Shown: positions 1 to 13,000, counted from the first letter of the stretch. The stretch: DNA of 64,000 nt from Gorsachius magnificus (GCA_034008185.1 CM067084.1:66746612-66810611), one strand, 5' to 3'. Translations and numbers: made by a program. Notes: generated from the sequence alone by a model not told the origin.

Positions 1-1793
1 TATTTAAAGAGTTCAGAGAACAAAGAGTCCACCACATCTATACCAACGCTCACTGTTCAGGTGAAGTGTTTTATTTGCGGTCTGAATTTAGCTTTGACTT
101 AACTTGTTGAATCTTTGCTGGATTAAAAAGCCTTTAACACTGGACATTGTTCAATGAAAATACTTCAAGTCTGGGATCAAGGCACCTCAGCCCTCTTTTG
201 TTGTTAAGCAAATCTCATTGAGGTGCTTTAGTTTCTAACTGTAAGGCAAGATTTCTGTATCACCAGTTTTTCCTGTAGTTTCTTTCAAGTTTTCAAACAT
301 CCTTCTTAAGTAAGGACATCAGGGTGGTCAGCAATGGTATTGCTAATGAGGGAACTACAGCACGAGCTGAACAAAAGCATGCTCTTCCCTTTCTGTTCTG
401 AAGCATGGAGGAAGGCATGAGGGTGAATATATTGCTTCTACCAAGATTTTCAGGTTTGTTTTTTTTTTTGTCACAAACCTTTTATGAGAGATGCCTTATA
501 AGGGCATCCATTGGATATTATGCTTTTCCAAGGCAGGCTTATTAGAGGGTTACAGCAAGGTGATACCTTTGCTGTGATAACCAGAATATTTGGGTTTGTT
601 GCATACAATGGTAGTGCTTCTCTCCCGCTTCATGTTCTTTCTGTCTGCTAAGATTTCTTTTAGAGCTGAAAATACAGTATCCAGTTTTGTAAATATTGTT
701 TACTTTTTGTTCTAGCATGCATCACCACTATTTTTATCATTAATAAAATATATCTTTGTCATGTGGGCATGAATTAAAGTGAAGCAGGTTACAAGGTAGC
801 ATGGCTATGTCATTTTTTTAATTTCCTACTTTGGCAATTTTTCACCTGTAACCTTTCCTGGAACTGATTTTTTGTTTTCATCAAAGCATGGCCCTGTATA
901 TTCACCCAATATAGTCACCCAAGACAGTGAGTAGAATTAGTCCAAAAAGTCTTTCCTGTGAGCTAACTCTTGAAAAGTTGCAAATGGAAGATGAATCTGA
1001 TTTTGTCTACCAGTAGAACTCTGTAAGTTATCTATTTTGTAATTAATATGGAGTACAGAGGTTTTTGCATAGTGCTGACATGGTAACCACTGTCACACAA
1101 TGATTTAGCTAAGTATTTTACAAGCGTATAAGTATGTGGTTTTGCAGTTGTACCCCATCACTCTGAAGCTGTTTCAGGCCTGCTGTGCAAGCAAACTGAA
1201 ACAAAATATTTAAATTTCCTTTTACTTGGCAATAGTTTCCAGTCTTCAGAAGTTCTCTCCAGAGCAGGCTGTGTGCTAGTCATGGTAAGGCTCTTAGCTA
1301 GACCGTCTGAGGAACTTTTTGATGCCCTGAAATTAATGGGATCAGTTTCATTGCAGTTGTGTGGATGTGTGCAAGAGGCAGGAGCACCACAGAAATGCAC
1401 AGAAAAGGGAGCGAGGAAGCCCATCAGCCTGAGGGCCGCTTGCAACGTGACCCTGAGAAAGCAATGCTTGAAATTGTGAGTAAAGAAACTGTCTCCTGGT
1501 GTTTGCTTCCTACTGTGTTTGGGGAAACAGCATATAGTACACATGGTTTGTAAATAAACAGGATTGCATTGAATAAATGCCTATCAACAGTTTGAGGCAT
1601 AACATACAAGACATCAAAAATCAGCTAATTGTTTCTATGTTTAATGACAAAGTTTATAGCAGTGTCCTAGAAAGTTCCCAGTGAAGGTGAATGGAGAGAT
1701 AATGCATTGATGAAACTGAACTAAAACTACACAGAAATTCTGCTTTTCAGTCTGGAGCCCTAACTAAAAACTAGGTAGTCAGAACAAACCTTG
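1..1793. other. AT-rich unique sequence, no gene recognised
   Basis: No exon or repeat family is recognised. An AATAAA hexamer lies at 742-747 with a T/G-rich tract after it, and a Pumilio-type TGTAAATA octamer lies at 688-695. Together they faintly resemble the tail of a 3' UTR, but no coding exon is visible to attach them to. Open frames between about 1158 and 1553 overlap on both strands and look like chance. Confidence 0.5.
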
Positions 1794-2455
1794 ATAGTTA
1801 TGGAATGATGTAGAAAAGCCTAGGTTGGAGGGGAGCTCTGGAGATCATCTGCTCCAAGCTCCTGTTGAAAGCAGGATCTTAGATGAGATAATCAGGGGCC
1901 CGTCAAGCGTGGTGATTCCCAGGGAGTTCTCCCACTTTTCTGGGCAACCTGTTCAAAGTTTTGTTGCTCTCATGTTGAAGAATTTCTTCTTACAGCAGGA
2001 TGGGTTTCCCCTGAAGTAGCTCGTGCATATTGCCACTTGTCACTAGGCATCTTTCTGAAGAGAATCTCCATCATCTCTATAACAACCATTTAAGTGTTGC
2101 AAGACTGTGTTCAACACCCAGTTGTCTCTTGTCCATGCTAAACAAACCCAATTCTTTCAACCTTTCTTCATCTGTCAAGTTCTCCAGTCCTCTAATCATC
2201 TTGATGACCCTCTGCTAGACCCTCTCCAATTTTTAAATCTCTCTTTTGTGCTAGAAGGAGCGAGACTGGACATAGTATTCCAGATGTGGCTTAATAAGTG
2301 TTGAGGAGAGTGGAATTACCACGTCCTTTGGTCTGCTGGCTGCAGACTTATTGAGGCAGCCCACGACACCATCTGCCTTCATTGCTGCAAGAGCAGCAGG
2401 CTGGCTTGTGTGATCCGCCAGTACTTCTGGGTCCTTTTACCCCGGATGATACTAT
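1794..2455 (-). mobile_element. Diverged CR1 LINE fragment (3' part)
   Basis: This is an old CR1 non-LTR retrotransposon lying on the minus strand, so its 3' end is at the low coordinate. Read on the plus strand it follows the order expected of an inverted CR1. It opens with the equivalent of the terminal block (a GTTGGAGGGGAGCTCTGG-like stretch near 1824), followed by the segment ending in GGGCAACCTGTTC (about 1940). Next comes the segment around CCAATTCTTTCAACCTTTC (about 2147), then CCAGATGTGGCTTAATAAG (about 2280), and the copy ends at CTTCTGGGTCCTTTTACC (about 2424). In CR1 this covers the end of the reverse transcriptase ORF and the 3' UTR. The frame is broken by many substitutions and the copy is 5' truncated, as is usual for CR1. 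The perfect ATTCTATG octamers are lost. It is older than the copy at 62799. Only the subfamily is uncertain. Confidence 0.85.
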
Positions 2456-4289
2456 TTCATTTTTGACTACGTATAATGAAAGCAAAGCACAGAAGTTCAC
2501 AAAGCTTCAGGAGGAAAAGGGAGGTGCTCTTCTTATTTTACCCTAAAGCCCAATGACTTCAGCACTCACCCACAGTATGGGAGACCTGGGTTCAGTTCTT
2601 CTTTTGAAGAGTTGGACCTGTGCTGCTCAGAACCCTGAGCAGTGCCCTCGGGAGGAGGCTGTAACAAGCCACAACACATTCTGGGGTTCCTTCATACCTC
2701 CCTGTTGCCACGGTGATATTTTTGTTTAATATACTTTTGATGTTTCTGAGACTAAGGACTACAGGTGTACCTCCTCGGGGAGTATTTGTCCTCTGTGCAC
2801 TCTCTTTTCTTCTCGCTTTGGTTCAGAAATGCAAAAGTCCAGAGAAATTCCCCAAAACTTTAGAGAAGAAACTGTATTTGCCCAGCTCCAGTGTGATCCT
2901 GACAACATACTAGGTCTTTGTGTTTGGTTTCTTTCCTTTGATGTGAATGAACTTGCCTGGAGTTAAGTGATTAGTCATGACTTGAATGGCTCCATCTTGG
3001 TAGTGCTGGTGAGTAAGTAGGGGCTACCTGAATTTAATTTTTTAAAAAAGGTACTTACTACAATACTTTTTGCTTTAAACATGGTGGTACTTGTGCTTTT
3101 TTATTGGTTTTGTACCTCATATAGCTTTATCTAAACAGTGTAGTAACTTGCGGTGGGCTAAGAAATCTATTTGTTTTGTTTTAGAGGAGCCAGGAAATAT
3201 CTAAAAATGTTTTCAAGTACCACAGTTTTTTAACAGAAGCAACTTGGGTATAATATTTGATGTACTGGGTAATAAAAAGTTGATCAATATTCATTTCTAC
3301 TCTTGTTTTATTTTAGAATCCAAGCGCCAGAATGAAAAAAAAATCCCAAAACAAACCCACCACCATTAACACTGGCAGTTTACTTGCACAATAAAAATTG
3401 TGCACTTGACTTCACTGCATTATGTTGCACTTGCAGATATTGAGGTATGAAAACGAAGGATAATTTTTATTTAACTGGTATGTTAAAGGGAAATAATATT
3501 TCCATAGTACTTTTAAAAGATAATTTCAAAAAAATTAATAATTTAAAATTTTAAATGAGGAAAAATTAGTTTGGAATTTCTAGTGTAGCATGAAAATGAC
3601 ACAAATTTCCAGCCATTTTACTAACGGCAAAGCAGAATGTGTGACTGCTGGGCATTTGTTACAGGCAAACAGGGGACAATTTTTGCTGCAGTAGAGAGCA
3701 CCGCTTTCTAGGACTTGTCCACAATGTGTGAGGAAAAGATGTGTTGCCATCAGTAAATCCAGAATGAGCACGACTTCTGAACATCACTAGAAAAAAGAAT
3801 GCCTTGAATTTTCTAGAGATCTAATCTCGGGAAGATCTCAAGGATATCGTAAGATGGAAAAGTCTGCATGGAGCAGGAGATAAATCAGTGCTGGGCTTCC
3901 TGATGCACTGAGCAGTGTCAGCTACTCATTGCCAAAAACTCATGGATACCGCAATACCCTCTACTTTGTGGAAACAGACTTCGGCACCAGGTGGTATTAT
4001 GTGAAACATAAAATCGACCAGTTCATCAGAACAACTTGTTTCCCTAACTGAGTGCTAAAAGGGGAAGTTTTAATGGAAAACAGGACTTCTCAAGGAAATC
4101 CTGCTGGGTATTCTAAAGGCTACGCTTTAATGAGCACACAAGTAAGTTACCTCGGAGAGGAAAGCTAGCCTAGTAAAGAAGGCACAAAGGTGATAATTAA
4201 ACAAGAAATCAATATGTTAAGTGTGTAAAAGGGGGGCATAACTGGGAATGAAAATTGAATCTACAAAATGTAAATGACTTTTAGAGAAG
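2456..4289. other. Unique AT-rich stretch
   Basis: No gene or recognisable repeat is seen. Composition is AT-rich with short A and T runs. The few open frames are short and lack any motif I know. Confidence 0.45.
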
Positions 4290-4590
4290 ATAAAGGTAAT
4301 AAGGAATTACTACTCGCCAGTAGAGCTTAAGACAATAAGAAGGCATTAGCAATGTATTAGGAACAAAAGAATAACTAAATCAAGTATAGATTTCAGTCTT
4401 GAAGAAAAAGACAGAACAGATCCAATGGCTGGAAATCAAAGCTTGAAAAATTCAATCATTATAAAGATGCAGTGAGGGTGATTACGCATAGGAATAATTT
4501 CCCAGTGTAGGTAGGTGGTAAGCTTGCCATTGCTAGGAATTTAATCCAATTGGATACACTTTAATCTGACTCTGGGAACAGGCTTTTGAG
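4290..4590 (+). mobile_element. Ancient CR1-like (L3-like) LINE remnant, rearranged
   Basis: The second half (about 4415-4590) carries the features of the C-terminal coding end and 3' UTR of the old CR1-like LINE found elsewhere in this window. These are TCCAATGGCTGGAAATCAAA, then GCAGTGAGGGTGATTACGC, a GGAATAATTTCCCA block and a TTGCTAGGAATTTAATCC block. The first half (about 4290-4385) resembles a more 5' part of the same ORF, around GCAATGTATTAGGAACAAAA. The segment that should lie between them, including the reverse transcriptase core, is missing. It is therefore either internally deleted or two separate fragments. The second half is well supported by the order of motifs. The first half is less certain. 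Confidence 0.55.
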
Positions 4591-6082
4591 TATCTCTGTG
4601 GATGGTTGTGGAGGTCATTTCTTCTGTGCAATCTGTACATCTGCAAATTTATATTTGTTCTTTGTCACTCCCTTCTGTCATCAACTGTGGCGGAGAACAG
4701 AAAGCTCTCATTGCCCTCAATGTGTTCCACATGCTCAGCTCTATGTTAAGAGAATGACTGAAAAAAAAGTGTCTTGTGCTTCAGGACTGCAGCTGGCTGC
4801 CTGCAGAAGGCGAGAGGCTGATTCTCTAGGTTAATTCTGGATTTTTTAATTTAATTTTTCTCTGAAGCCTTAGGGATGGGCATAGCTGGTCATAAAACCT
4901 TGGAGAGACGGGGCCAATTCGCTGCAGTGGAGTCCTCTCTTTTAGAGAGCTGCTGCCTTCCAGCTGGCTGGGAGATCAGCTGGCATCCTCCCTACATCAG
5001 GGGAGCAAGAACTTTGAGGTCTTTTTGCATTTCTCTTCATTATGACATCTATGCATATCTGAGATCGTAATTATGATCATTTGGGCATTTCTCATATCAT
5101 CAACTCACTATCATTACTGGAGCCTGGGGCAGAGGCATCACAGCCTTTTTTGGCGTTCATATTAGCTTAATTTCTTCAAGACTGAACATTTTTTTTTTTG
5201 CATAACCCAACTCACTGGGGAAGGCAGTGGTAAATGGGTGAAGCATTATGTCACATATGAGACAGCAGATTGCCTGTTCTGGTTTTAATTCTACTGATTT
5301 CTAAAGATCTTGCAAGCTTAATTTTGCTGCAGTTAAGAGTTATAGGTGTCAAATACTGTTTCTTTTTTTCAAAACAGGCTGATGCCAGTTGTGATGCTTG
5401 ACGGAGTTGCAGAGCTGCCATGCAGATTGCTCGAAGTGCCGCTTTGCTGGCTGCGTGCAGCAGCTAACGAAGGGTTTGCTGTGCTTGCAGCAGTGTTGCC
5501 TCCAAGTCCAGCTTTCCTTCTGCAGCCCTGCCCGCCTTTTGTTTAAAACCCTTGCTGCTTCAAGGCAAAAATAAGAAACCTTACTGATATTAACAGTTCT
5601 GGAGAGGGAGGATGCAATAGCTTTTCTTACTGTTTTGGTTCTGCTGAATTGCAAATGGCCAGTGAGCGGAATGAGGGATGTCAGGAGCTACTGGCAGCCA
5701 GGCTGTGCATCATCATCTCCTAAGAGGCAGATGGGTCTTCCAGTGTTCTGGCTGGTGGCCGTGCTGGCAAGTGGCTCTGGTCTTTCACTACTCTCTGTTG
5801 CACACGTGTGAAAGTACTCACTGGCTTCATGACGATCCTCTTTTCCATACGGGAAGCTGAGGCTGTCAACAGACACCTGTTATCATCCTGTGAAGCTGCG
5901 AAAAGAGACCTGTCGTTTCATCAACATCAGCACGTTTTCTTCTTCAGTGGGTGAAGGAAAGGCAGCCTCCATCTTACGTGAGCCATTAGGTTTTCTTTTT
6001 GTGGGTCCAACAGAGGGACGTGTTTTCAATTGCTACTTGTTGTGTGCAAGTGGAATTGGCACTTGCTGTAAATAGACATGTT
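4591..6082. other. Unique sequence, no gene recognised
   Basis: Short overlapping open frames occur on both strands (for example 5349-5654 minus against 5346-5546 plus) with no domain that I know. The T run near 5190 is simple sequence. Nothing else stands out. Confidence 0.4.
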
Positions 6083-6206
6083 GGCTTATTGGGTAAGTCA
6101 CCTTACATGCCATCTATCATATGGCTTATCATATCTCATTGGCTTGCATCACATACAACATTGGCTTTTGACATATCTATGGTTCATCATATATCATGGG
6201 CTTGTC
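6083..6206 (+). repeat. Degenerate tandem repeat, about 17-22 bp unit
   Basis: A GGCTT(A/G/T) word followed by ATCATATCTCATT-like sequence recurs at 6083, 6123, 6141, 6163 and, more altered, 6181. Spacing between the later copies is 17-22 bp. The copies are imperfect and the period drifts, which suggests an old, decayed array. No coding or known repeat family explains it. Confidence 0.45.
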
Positions 6207-8717
6207 TTGTAGCCATCATCTAGCAGGTGACTGAATACCCATCTGTACCTCTTTGTGCTTGTACAGAGGTTTGTACATGGGAGCTGCAAGTGAAGCTAAG
6301 TCCGGCTGGAAAATTGCAGGTAGATTGAGAGAGATGAAGGAAAAAACCCAACAGATCCAGATTATTCCTTGAACGGCAAAACTAATGAGTACTGGTTTGC
6401 TCTTGCTTTGTATCTCTTGAGGTGTGATACGTCATGTTCGTCACACTGACGCGCCTTCTACCATGGTACCTTACACTCTTTCTGTGTCCTCTTAGCGAGA
6501 TTCCTTACTTACCCTTAGCTCCTCTGCCACGGTGTTGCACTTTGTTTTTTCCATGGCTTTTCACTACGGTTGCTTGGCGGAATGACTGGGAATGACCCAG
6601 CAGACGCTGTTCTGGAGATGCAAGTGTACAAGGTGGCCAACCTGTTCATGTCCAGCACGGTCAGCAGCTGCTACCTGCTGAACCTAATCGACTGCCCTTC
6701 TCCTCTGCTGGCAACAAAATTAATGACTTTGGGAGCTGCCTTCCATGATGTGCTGAATGTTGTACTGGTCTGATGTAAGATCTTACTATTTTAGAGATGT
6801 CTACTCTGTTCAATTTGGTTGAAGCTGAACAGACATGACAGAGAGAAGTGTGATGCACGCAAGCTTCATTTCCTCAGGAAGCCAAGCTAAAAAAAAAAAA
6901 ATCTGCCTAGGGAAATCTTCGGCCAATATTTGAGAAGCTTGCTGTTAATTATCGAAATGAAGAAGCATAGTGTGCTGACGTGGTGTTGATTCGAAGCATC
7001 AGAATCAATTTCTCAATAAATAGACCTGTTGAAAAAAAAATATGTAAACCACACCAGACTTGTGCACTGTGTGATGTTCCTTTTTAGCTTCTGTATCTGG
7101 CCTCCAACGCTAAAAATGACCCTCCCTTCCCCAAACTCTACAGGATACACAGAATTTAAAAGGAGTGTTTTATTCCTAAGGTGTCAGAGAACCTGTCTCT
7201 TACGGGTTGTTCATTCAGAGTGAGTAAATTGAACTAGGTCAGCCTGAATTAGGGTGATGTTCTTCAGAGTGCCCATGTTCCTGGTGCTCATGGGGCTCAG
7301 CATCTCTTGAGGACTGCTACTCTGCAAGGTCTCCCAACAGCCCTTCCTCTTGGCCTTTGTGGCTCAGAGAGCTTCTGCCCTGTGACAGACATATCTGCAC
7401 ACGCTTTGCAGAGTAGTTTTGGATTCATTGATGCAAAAAAGGTGAAGAAGTAAAATACATGTTTCTTGTATCACTGTTTCTATTGCTGTAAAGTCAGTAT
7501 TTTAAAGGCTTTAAAGTTTCTGGAAATGGATTTTTGATTTATTCTGAGAACCAGCCTTCTGGTGTTTATTCACTTGCTGTCTACCTTCTGAAGGTCAGTC
7601 GGGAACTACAGCTTTTACAAATCATCCCTTGTATTTTGAGTTAATCCAGGCCTTCCTGCACTTTACTCAGATAGCTGTAAATGCAGTTTATAATTTATAC
7701 AGAATGTGGTTCATCTGCCCTGTGACTAGGAAACGTTAAAAGAAAGCATTCAGTCATAGCTTATGCATCTGGTGGTGCGGGCTGGGGTTTTTAAAAGAAC
7801 CCAGAAGAATTAGGCATTCAAATTTCATTAAAATGCTGTGGAAGCGAAGCATATAAACTCTATTAAAAAGCTCAGTCATTATCTATAACTCTTGTATTTT
7901 CTCCAGTTTAATTTGTGCATAAGCTTGCTTCGTGGAGAGAAGTGGACGAGGCTGGTTTTGCACACCTTGCCTTCTTGTTAGTGCTGAGGAGCAGCCCTTA
8001 GAGCCTGAGCACACTGCGGCTTTCTCACCTTTCCCATGTTTCAGTGCAGCTTCGTGTACCCATCTAACTACTGGTTTCATAATTAAAATATTATTTTCAT
8101 AACCATAGAAATTAAGTAAATATCTGATCAGTAAAACTGTTCATTTAAATAGTTTGCTGAATATAATTTTGAAAATAGGGGTGTTTTTTATATATATATA
8201 TATGACATCCTGAGAATGATTTGTACCTTTTCACACTCTGAAATGTTTAGGGAGATAAAGCTGAAAAAAAGTAACTTCAGAAAATAAAATTGTACTGCAG
8301 AATGTAAAAGAATTGGATATATTGCTTGTAAATACAATGCAATGTGACTGAAGATTACATGTAATATACTGTCAGATGTCTAAATGCAAAAGCTTCCTCT
8401 ATGTGCAAGAATCAGTCAAGTACAGTGTGATTAATGAAGAGCAAGATGAGAGATCAATTGGATACACAGTCAGATAAAGAAGAGTATAGGGAGCGGAGTT
8501 TGTTCTGAAGTCAGAAGAGATTGCTGCAGCAGTACAGAACTTGCTGGAGGAAGGAGTTAATAATTGTACCAGCAATGTTCAGCCCCTATTTATTGCAAGA
8601 GAGAATTAATGGCTCTCCTGCCTGGTGCTGCAAATAGAAGCCAAATTTAAGTTGTTTCTTGAAGGCAGATATAATTAGATCATGAAACTTCTGGCTTTTG
8701 GGTCTAAATAATAGGTT
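6207..8717. other. Unique AT-rich sequence, no gene recognised
   Basis: No supported gene. An open frame at 6570-6773 (plus, 67 codons) has fairly balanced composition but matches nothing I know and is not flanked by convincing splice signals. A short (TA)n run is listed separately at 8189-8203. Confidence 0.4.
8189..8203. repeat. (TA)n microsatellite
   Basis: About seven uninterrupted TA units follow a T run. Simple sequence with no further context. Confidence 0.9.
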
Positions 8718-10040
8718 AAGAATGGCCACACTAAATCAGAGCAGGGTACGGTCTCTTAACTGTTTCTTAGGGGTGAGAACAGGACAACCACGGAGTGATA
8801 CTTTCCCCAATTTCCAGCTGTGTGCAATGCACATACTACTTAAACTGTAGATTTAAGTGCATTATGTATTTATTAGCCCTCGCTGAATCCTTTCTTTATA
8901 GATTGTTCTAATTATTTATTAAACCCACTTAGATTTTTGTGAGCCACAACATTCTTGTAGTAATGAACTATACAGTATAGCTATGAATTGTGTGAAAAAA
9001 TACTTTCTGTTTGATTTAAATGGTCATATTTGATGCTTCCTAAGTCTTATGATATGAGAAATAGTGAACAATTGTTCCATACTTACTGTCTACGCTATTA
9101 TCACTTTTACATACAGTTATTTCCTCTTAGTCATCTCTTTTCCAAGTTGAAAAGTACTTTCCTCCATCCTCATACAGTTATAGGAGTGTACTGCATCTAT
9201 GTTGCCCAGCATATCCCATTCCTACTTCTAATAAACCTTTGGATGTGGGTCATTCAGACCCAGGTGAATTAGTTTGGATGTGGAAGCAGTCTGGATTTAT
9301 ACAGTGGTGTAATATTTTGCCTTTTGACTTTTCATCCTTACATAATGATTTGTAACATTTAGTTTGCATTCTCTGTCTGCCAGCGAGCACTGGGCAGATG
9401 TTTTCAGAGAGGTCTCAACAAAGAGTCCAAGATTCTTCCTGAAGTGATAATAATTTATTCATTGTTTATCACTGTGTATGTGCAGTTAGGGTTTTTTTTT
9501 CCCCCATGTGTATTACTTTGCATCTATCAATATTAAATAATGTCTACATTTTTGTTGCTGAATCACTCAGTGTTCAGTATAACGACACCTTTTGAAGTAT
9601 TGACTGTTCTGAGTAATTCGTATCATCAGCGAACTTTGCCATCTCATTATTAATTCCCTTTTCCAGATCATTTATGAATATACCGAAGAGAACAAGTTCA
9701 AGTGCAGATCCCTGATCGCTTCTCTCCCATGGTGAAAACAATTTATTACTACACTCCAACACATCATTAATCTACTAAAGAATTTTCATCCTTCTGATAA
9801 CTTAGTTTCTTTAAGAGCCTTTAGAGAGAGATCTTGTCAAAACACTTTGACTTCTGGAAATCCAAGAACATTATAGCAATCTGCGTTCGCAAGCTGGCTG
9901 ACTTCTTTAAAGAACTATTAATATCATCAATTTCATCAACCAACAGTAAATTGAAAAGCCCAAATTTAGTCAGGTTTCTCCTTCTGCAGATATTACATTA
10001 TTTGTATACTAAGAATATCCACAAGTACTTTCATTATTAG
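8718..10040 (-). mobile_element. Ancient CR1-like (L3-like) LINE, about 1.3 kb, minus strand
   Basis: This is the longest repeat in the window: one nearly co-linear old LINE in reverse orientation, 3' end at the low coordinate. Read on the plus strand, the expected blocks appear in order. AAGAATGGCCACACTAAATC at 8718 is the inverted 3' UTR. AATTGTGTGAAAAAATACTT near 8988 follows, then TCATCTCTTTTCCAAGTTGA near 9132. After these come GGATTTATACAGTGGTG near 9293, TGTATTACTTTGCATCTATC near 9509 and the reverse transcriptase core. On the minus strand at about 9620-9720 the core reads an altered PQGS box, LFGIFINDLEKG, then KFADDTN, containing the catalytic ADD of the FADD box. The sequence beyond 9800 continues upstream into the RT ORF. 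The rest of the frame is broken by stops and small indels, and the copy is certainly dead. The family name is from memory; the orientation and LINE identity are secure. Confidence 0.85.
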
Positions 10041-13000
10041 TACCAAGGCTTCTAGCAGTTAGTGACAATTTCTGCAGAAAAGTTATTACTATGCTGCCAG
10101 AAACTCCAGAGTGAGGTGCAGATTTTCATTGACCCCGAATGGAGCATGGTTTCTTTGCGATAGAAGCCTTCTATTTATTTTCTGTAAATGACACATCCCT
10201 GAAGCAACAGCGAGGGAATGAAAGTTACATTTTATCACAGTAGCATTTGCAGAAAAGTGAACTGCTAAAGTCCCTATTCATAACGAAACTTGGGCCAGCC
10301 ATGAGTTCCTAAAAAGCTTACCTGCAGGTGCTTAATTTTTTTTATTTAAAAATTTATATCTGAGCTTTATGAACTTCTGATTAAACTTTTAAAATAAATT
10401 AAGGGTGAGAGGATTAGACGGGGAATTGGAAATGAACTGTGGTATCTTTTGCCTCTAGCTCAGCATTTTGAAGGCAACCCAAATGAGATGTGACAAAGTG
10501 CAGCGCGCGCTTTTCTTTTTGCTGATCTACGTGTAAGCGGGGTTTGGTCTCTGCCAAGTTCTTTGTGTGTGAATGGCCGTGTCACTATCCCTGCTACTGT
10601 AATTAGCACTAATTAGCCCTTTATTGGAATTTAAAATAAATAGGCCATGATTTAGATATCAGAGAGACTAAATTATCTGCTTAGATGATCCACCCAGACT
10701 AGCTGAACAGCCTGCTCCCCCCAGCCCTCCCCTTTTGACAGGAGTTACAGAGATATCTTTTAAGTGGCTGATACATCCAGCTCCCATGTTGTGCCCTATT
10801 TAAAATTTAAACTATGAAATCCCATTAAAGGACAGTTCCTGAGTGGGAGTCGAATGAAGCTGTGTTTTAGTCTGTTATGGGTCTTAGTTCCTATCGGACA
10901 TTTCCTTCCTCTTTGGAAGATGTGAAAAACTTCAGAGGGATTCCTCATCAGCAGATGTTCAGAGAGGTGCTCCTACTTCTTCAACCCCCGGTCTAAGCTT
11001 CACACCACTCCTTCTCAAGAGAATATAGTTAATCAAGGTTGGCCCTTGCTTATCACGACCCTGGTGCTACTCCTGCTGTCTGTTGCGCTGTCTTGCTGCC
11101 AGAATATCTTCGGACCAGTAGGTGTTACTGAGTCATTTCTCCTGGTCTTCCCTCACTAAAGAAGATGATCATGCACTAATAGATGTCCTGGGAGATGAAA
11201 GTGCACTTTTTCAGAGAGACATTGGTTGCAGCTTGGTGTCGGCACGTGTGCTGTCTATGGACTCTTTGGTGACCACCATACCCCTTTCTCTTTGCTTGAC
11301 TCTCAAATTGCAGCTGATTCTTGTCTTTTCCCCAAAGCACTTACTGGATTTTCTGTAGTTGCCTCCGTCTGAACCTTTCCCTTGCTCCTTGTAGAGAAGA
11401 GGAAGGCCTAGCAGCTGGAAAAGGGCCAGTCCTTCAACTACACTGCTTTCCAGTAATTGCCAGGTCAGCAGAGACTATAGCGGGCTGGTGAGCCTGATCC
11501 TGCTACAGTTCAGAGCACAAAATGGTGTACCGTGCACACAAGGCTTCTGGTCAAAGTGTGATGAGCTATTTCCAAAATCTTTAAAAATCCTAATGTTATG
11601 CCAGCAGCATGCAAGTCTTCAGTCTTCAAATGCAGATGCATGCCTTCCAACAACACAAGCACCAGATGTTTTTCTGGAAATAAAGAGAAGCAGTGTGAAT
11701 CTGCTTTTCCAGTATTTTCACCAAGTTAGGTGCTGGTTTAGGTCTTTAATCAAAATAACTATTTGGGCTTAGTTTCAGAACAGCAAAAATCTGCTGGCTC
11801 TTTCAATGTGGGTGAAAACTTAAGCTGTCCATATGCAATTCATGAAACAACTGGAATTTCAGCAATCAAGTATGAGACATTTCTTGTTTCCCATGCTAGG
11901 TCAGCACTTTCTGGCCGAGATAGTTCACATCATAAAGACGTGCTCTATGGAAGTGACTCATTGGTGCGTCTTGGAGTTCAGACAAAGTCTGTGAGCTGTC
12001 TTTTCTCTGTTACCTTCCATAGGTTTTCTCTGCATCCGTAACAGCATGGTTCTGCCTTCTGTCTGTGAGTGAAACAGCTTCTCATCTACACCTTCCTTAC
12101 ACCTTATAAAGTGGCTTATAAGTATATCAGGCTATGGCTGAGAAACCTAGATTACATGCCACCTGAAAACCCTCACTGATTGTTCCAAAAGGACCTTGCT
12201 TAATAGGAGTGGGGTTTTTTGTGCTAGTCCAGCCACTTTGACAACTGCTACAGCTTGTAAACGTGGATATAATTACACAGGGCTGAAGATCCCTAATAAT
12301 GAAGTAGTCCTTCTCCTGTATGGAAGAAACTATGCCAGTATGGCTATGCCAGTATGAGCATAACTGCAATACACAAAAGAAAGACCACAGCCACCTTGAA
12401 AATGTGAAACTTTGCTCAAACTCTTACCAGTTCAATTTTGTCTATGTAGTCAGACACGAAATTGAGTTACAGTGGTTTAATGGGTTACCCCATGTCAGTG
12501 GAGACGAATCGGTGTGCAATCCGGTAGCTCATCACCAACACAAGGCAGAAGTCATGAGATCAAACAACTCCATTTTGCAGAGGATTAAATGATCACTTTT
12601 TTTCCTCATGTTTGCTTGTGGTGTAAGAATGTGCACGGAGTCTGTTACTATGCTCAGCTGAAGCCTAGCTCGTTATTAAATAGTAGTAAGTTGATGTTGT
12701 GACTGATCTCCAAATTAGAATTTTGGAATAATTTAACTAGATCAGTTTTAAGTAGGTGACTGGGGACTCAAAACATGTGTAAAGAAATGAGCCTGTCCTA
12801 TATGCCAATAAAATAAGACTAGTGACTGCATTTGGCGCGCTTGTATACTGATGGCTGGATATTTTCAGAGGTAGCTTAGAATCCACGATTCCCATTTGAA
12901 ATGTTTTCAGGTGTGCTGGGGCAGCTTTTTCCCATTTATCCCTAGAACTTAATGTGTCTGCTTGTTTCAAGAAAATTACATGTTTGTTTGGACTTCAGAC

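Noticed and set aside
688..747. Possible 3' UTR end (TGTAAATA and AATAAA)
   Set aside because: Both words are frequent by chance in AT-rich DNA and no coding exon is seen upstream within the window.
6570..6773. 67-codon frame with ordinary-looking codon mixture, considered as an exon or retrocopy
   Set aside because: No similarity recalled, no acceptor/donor pair framing it, and no poly(A) tail.
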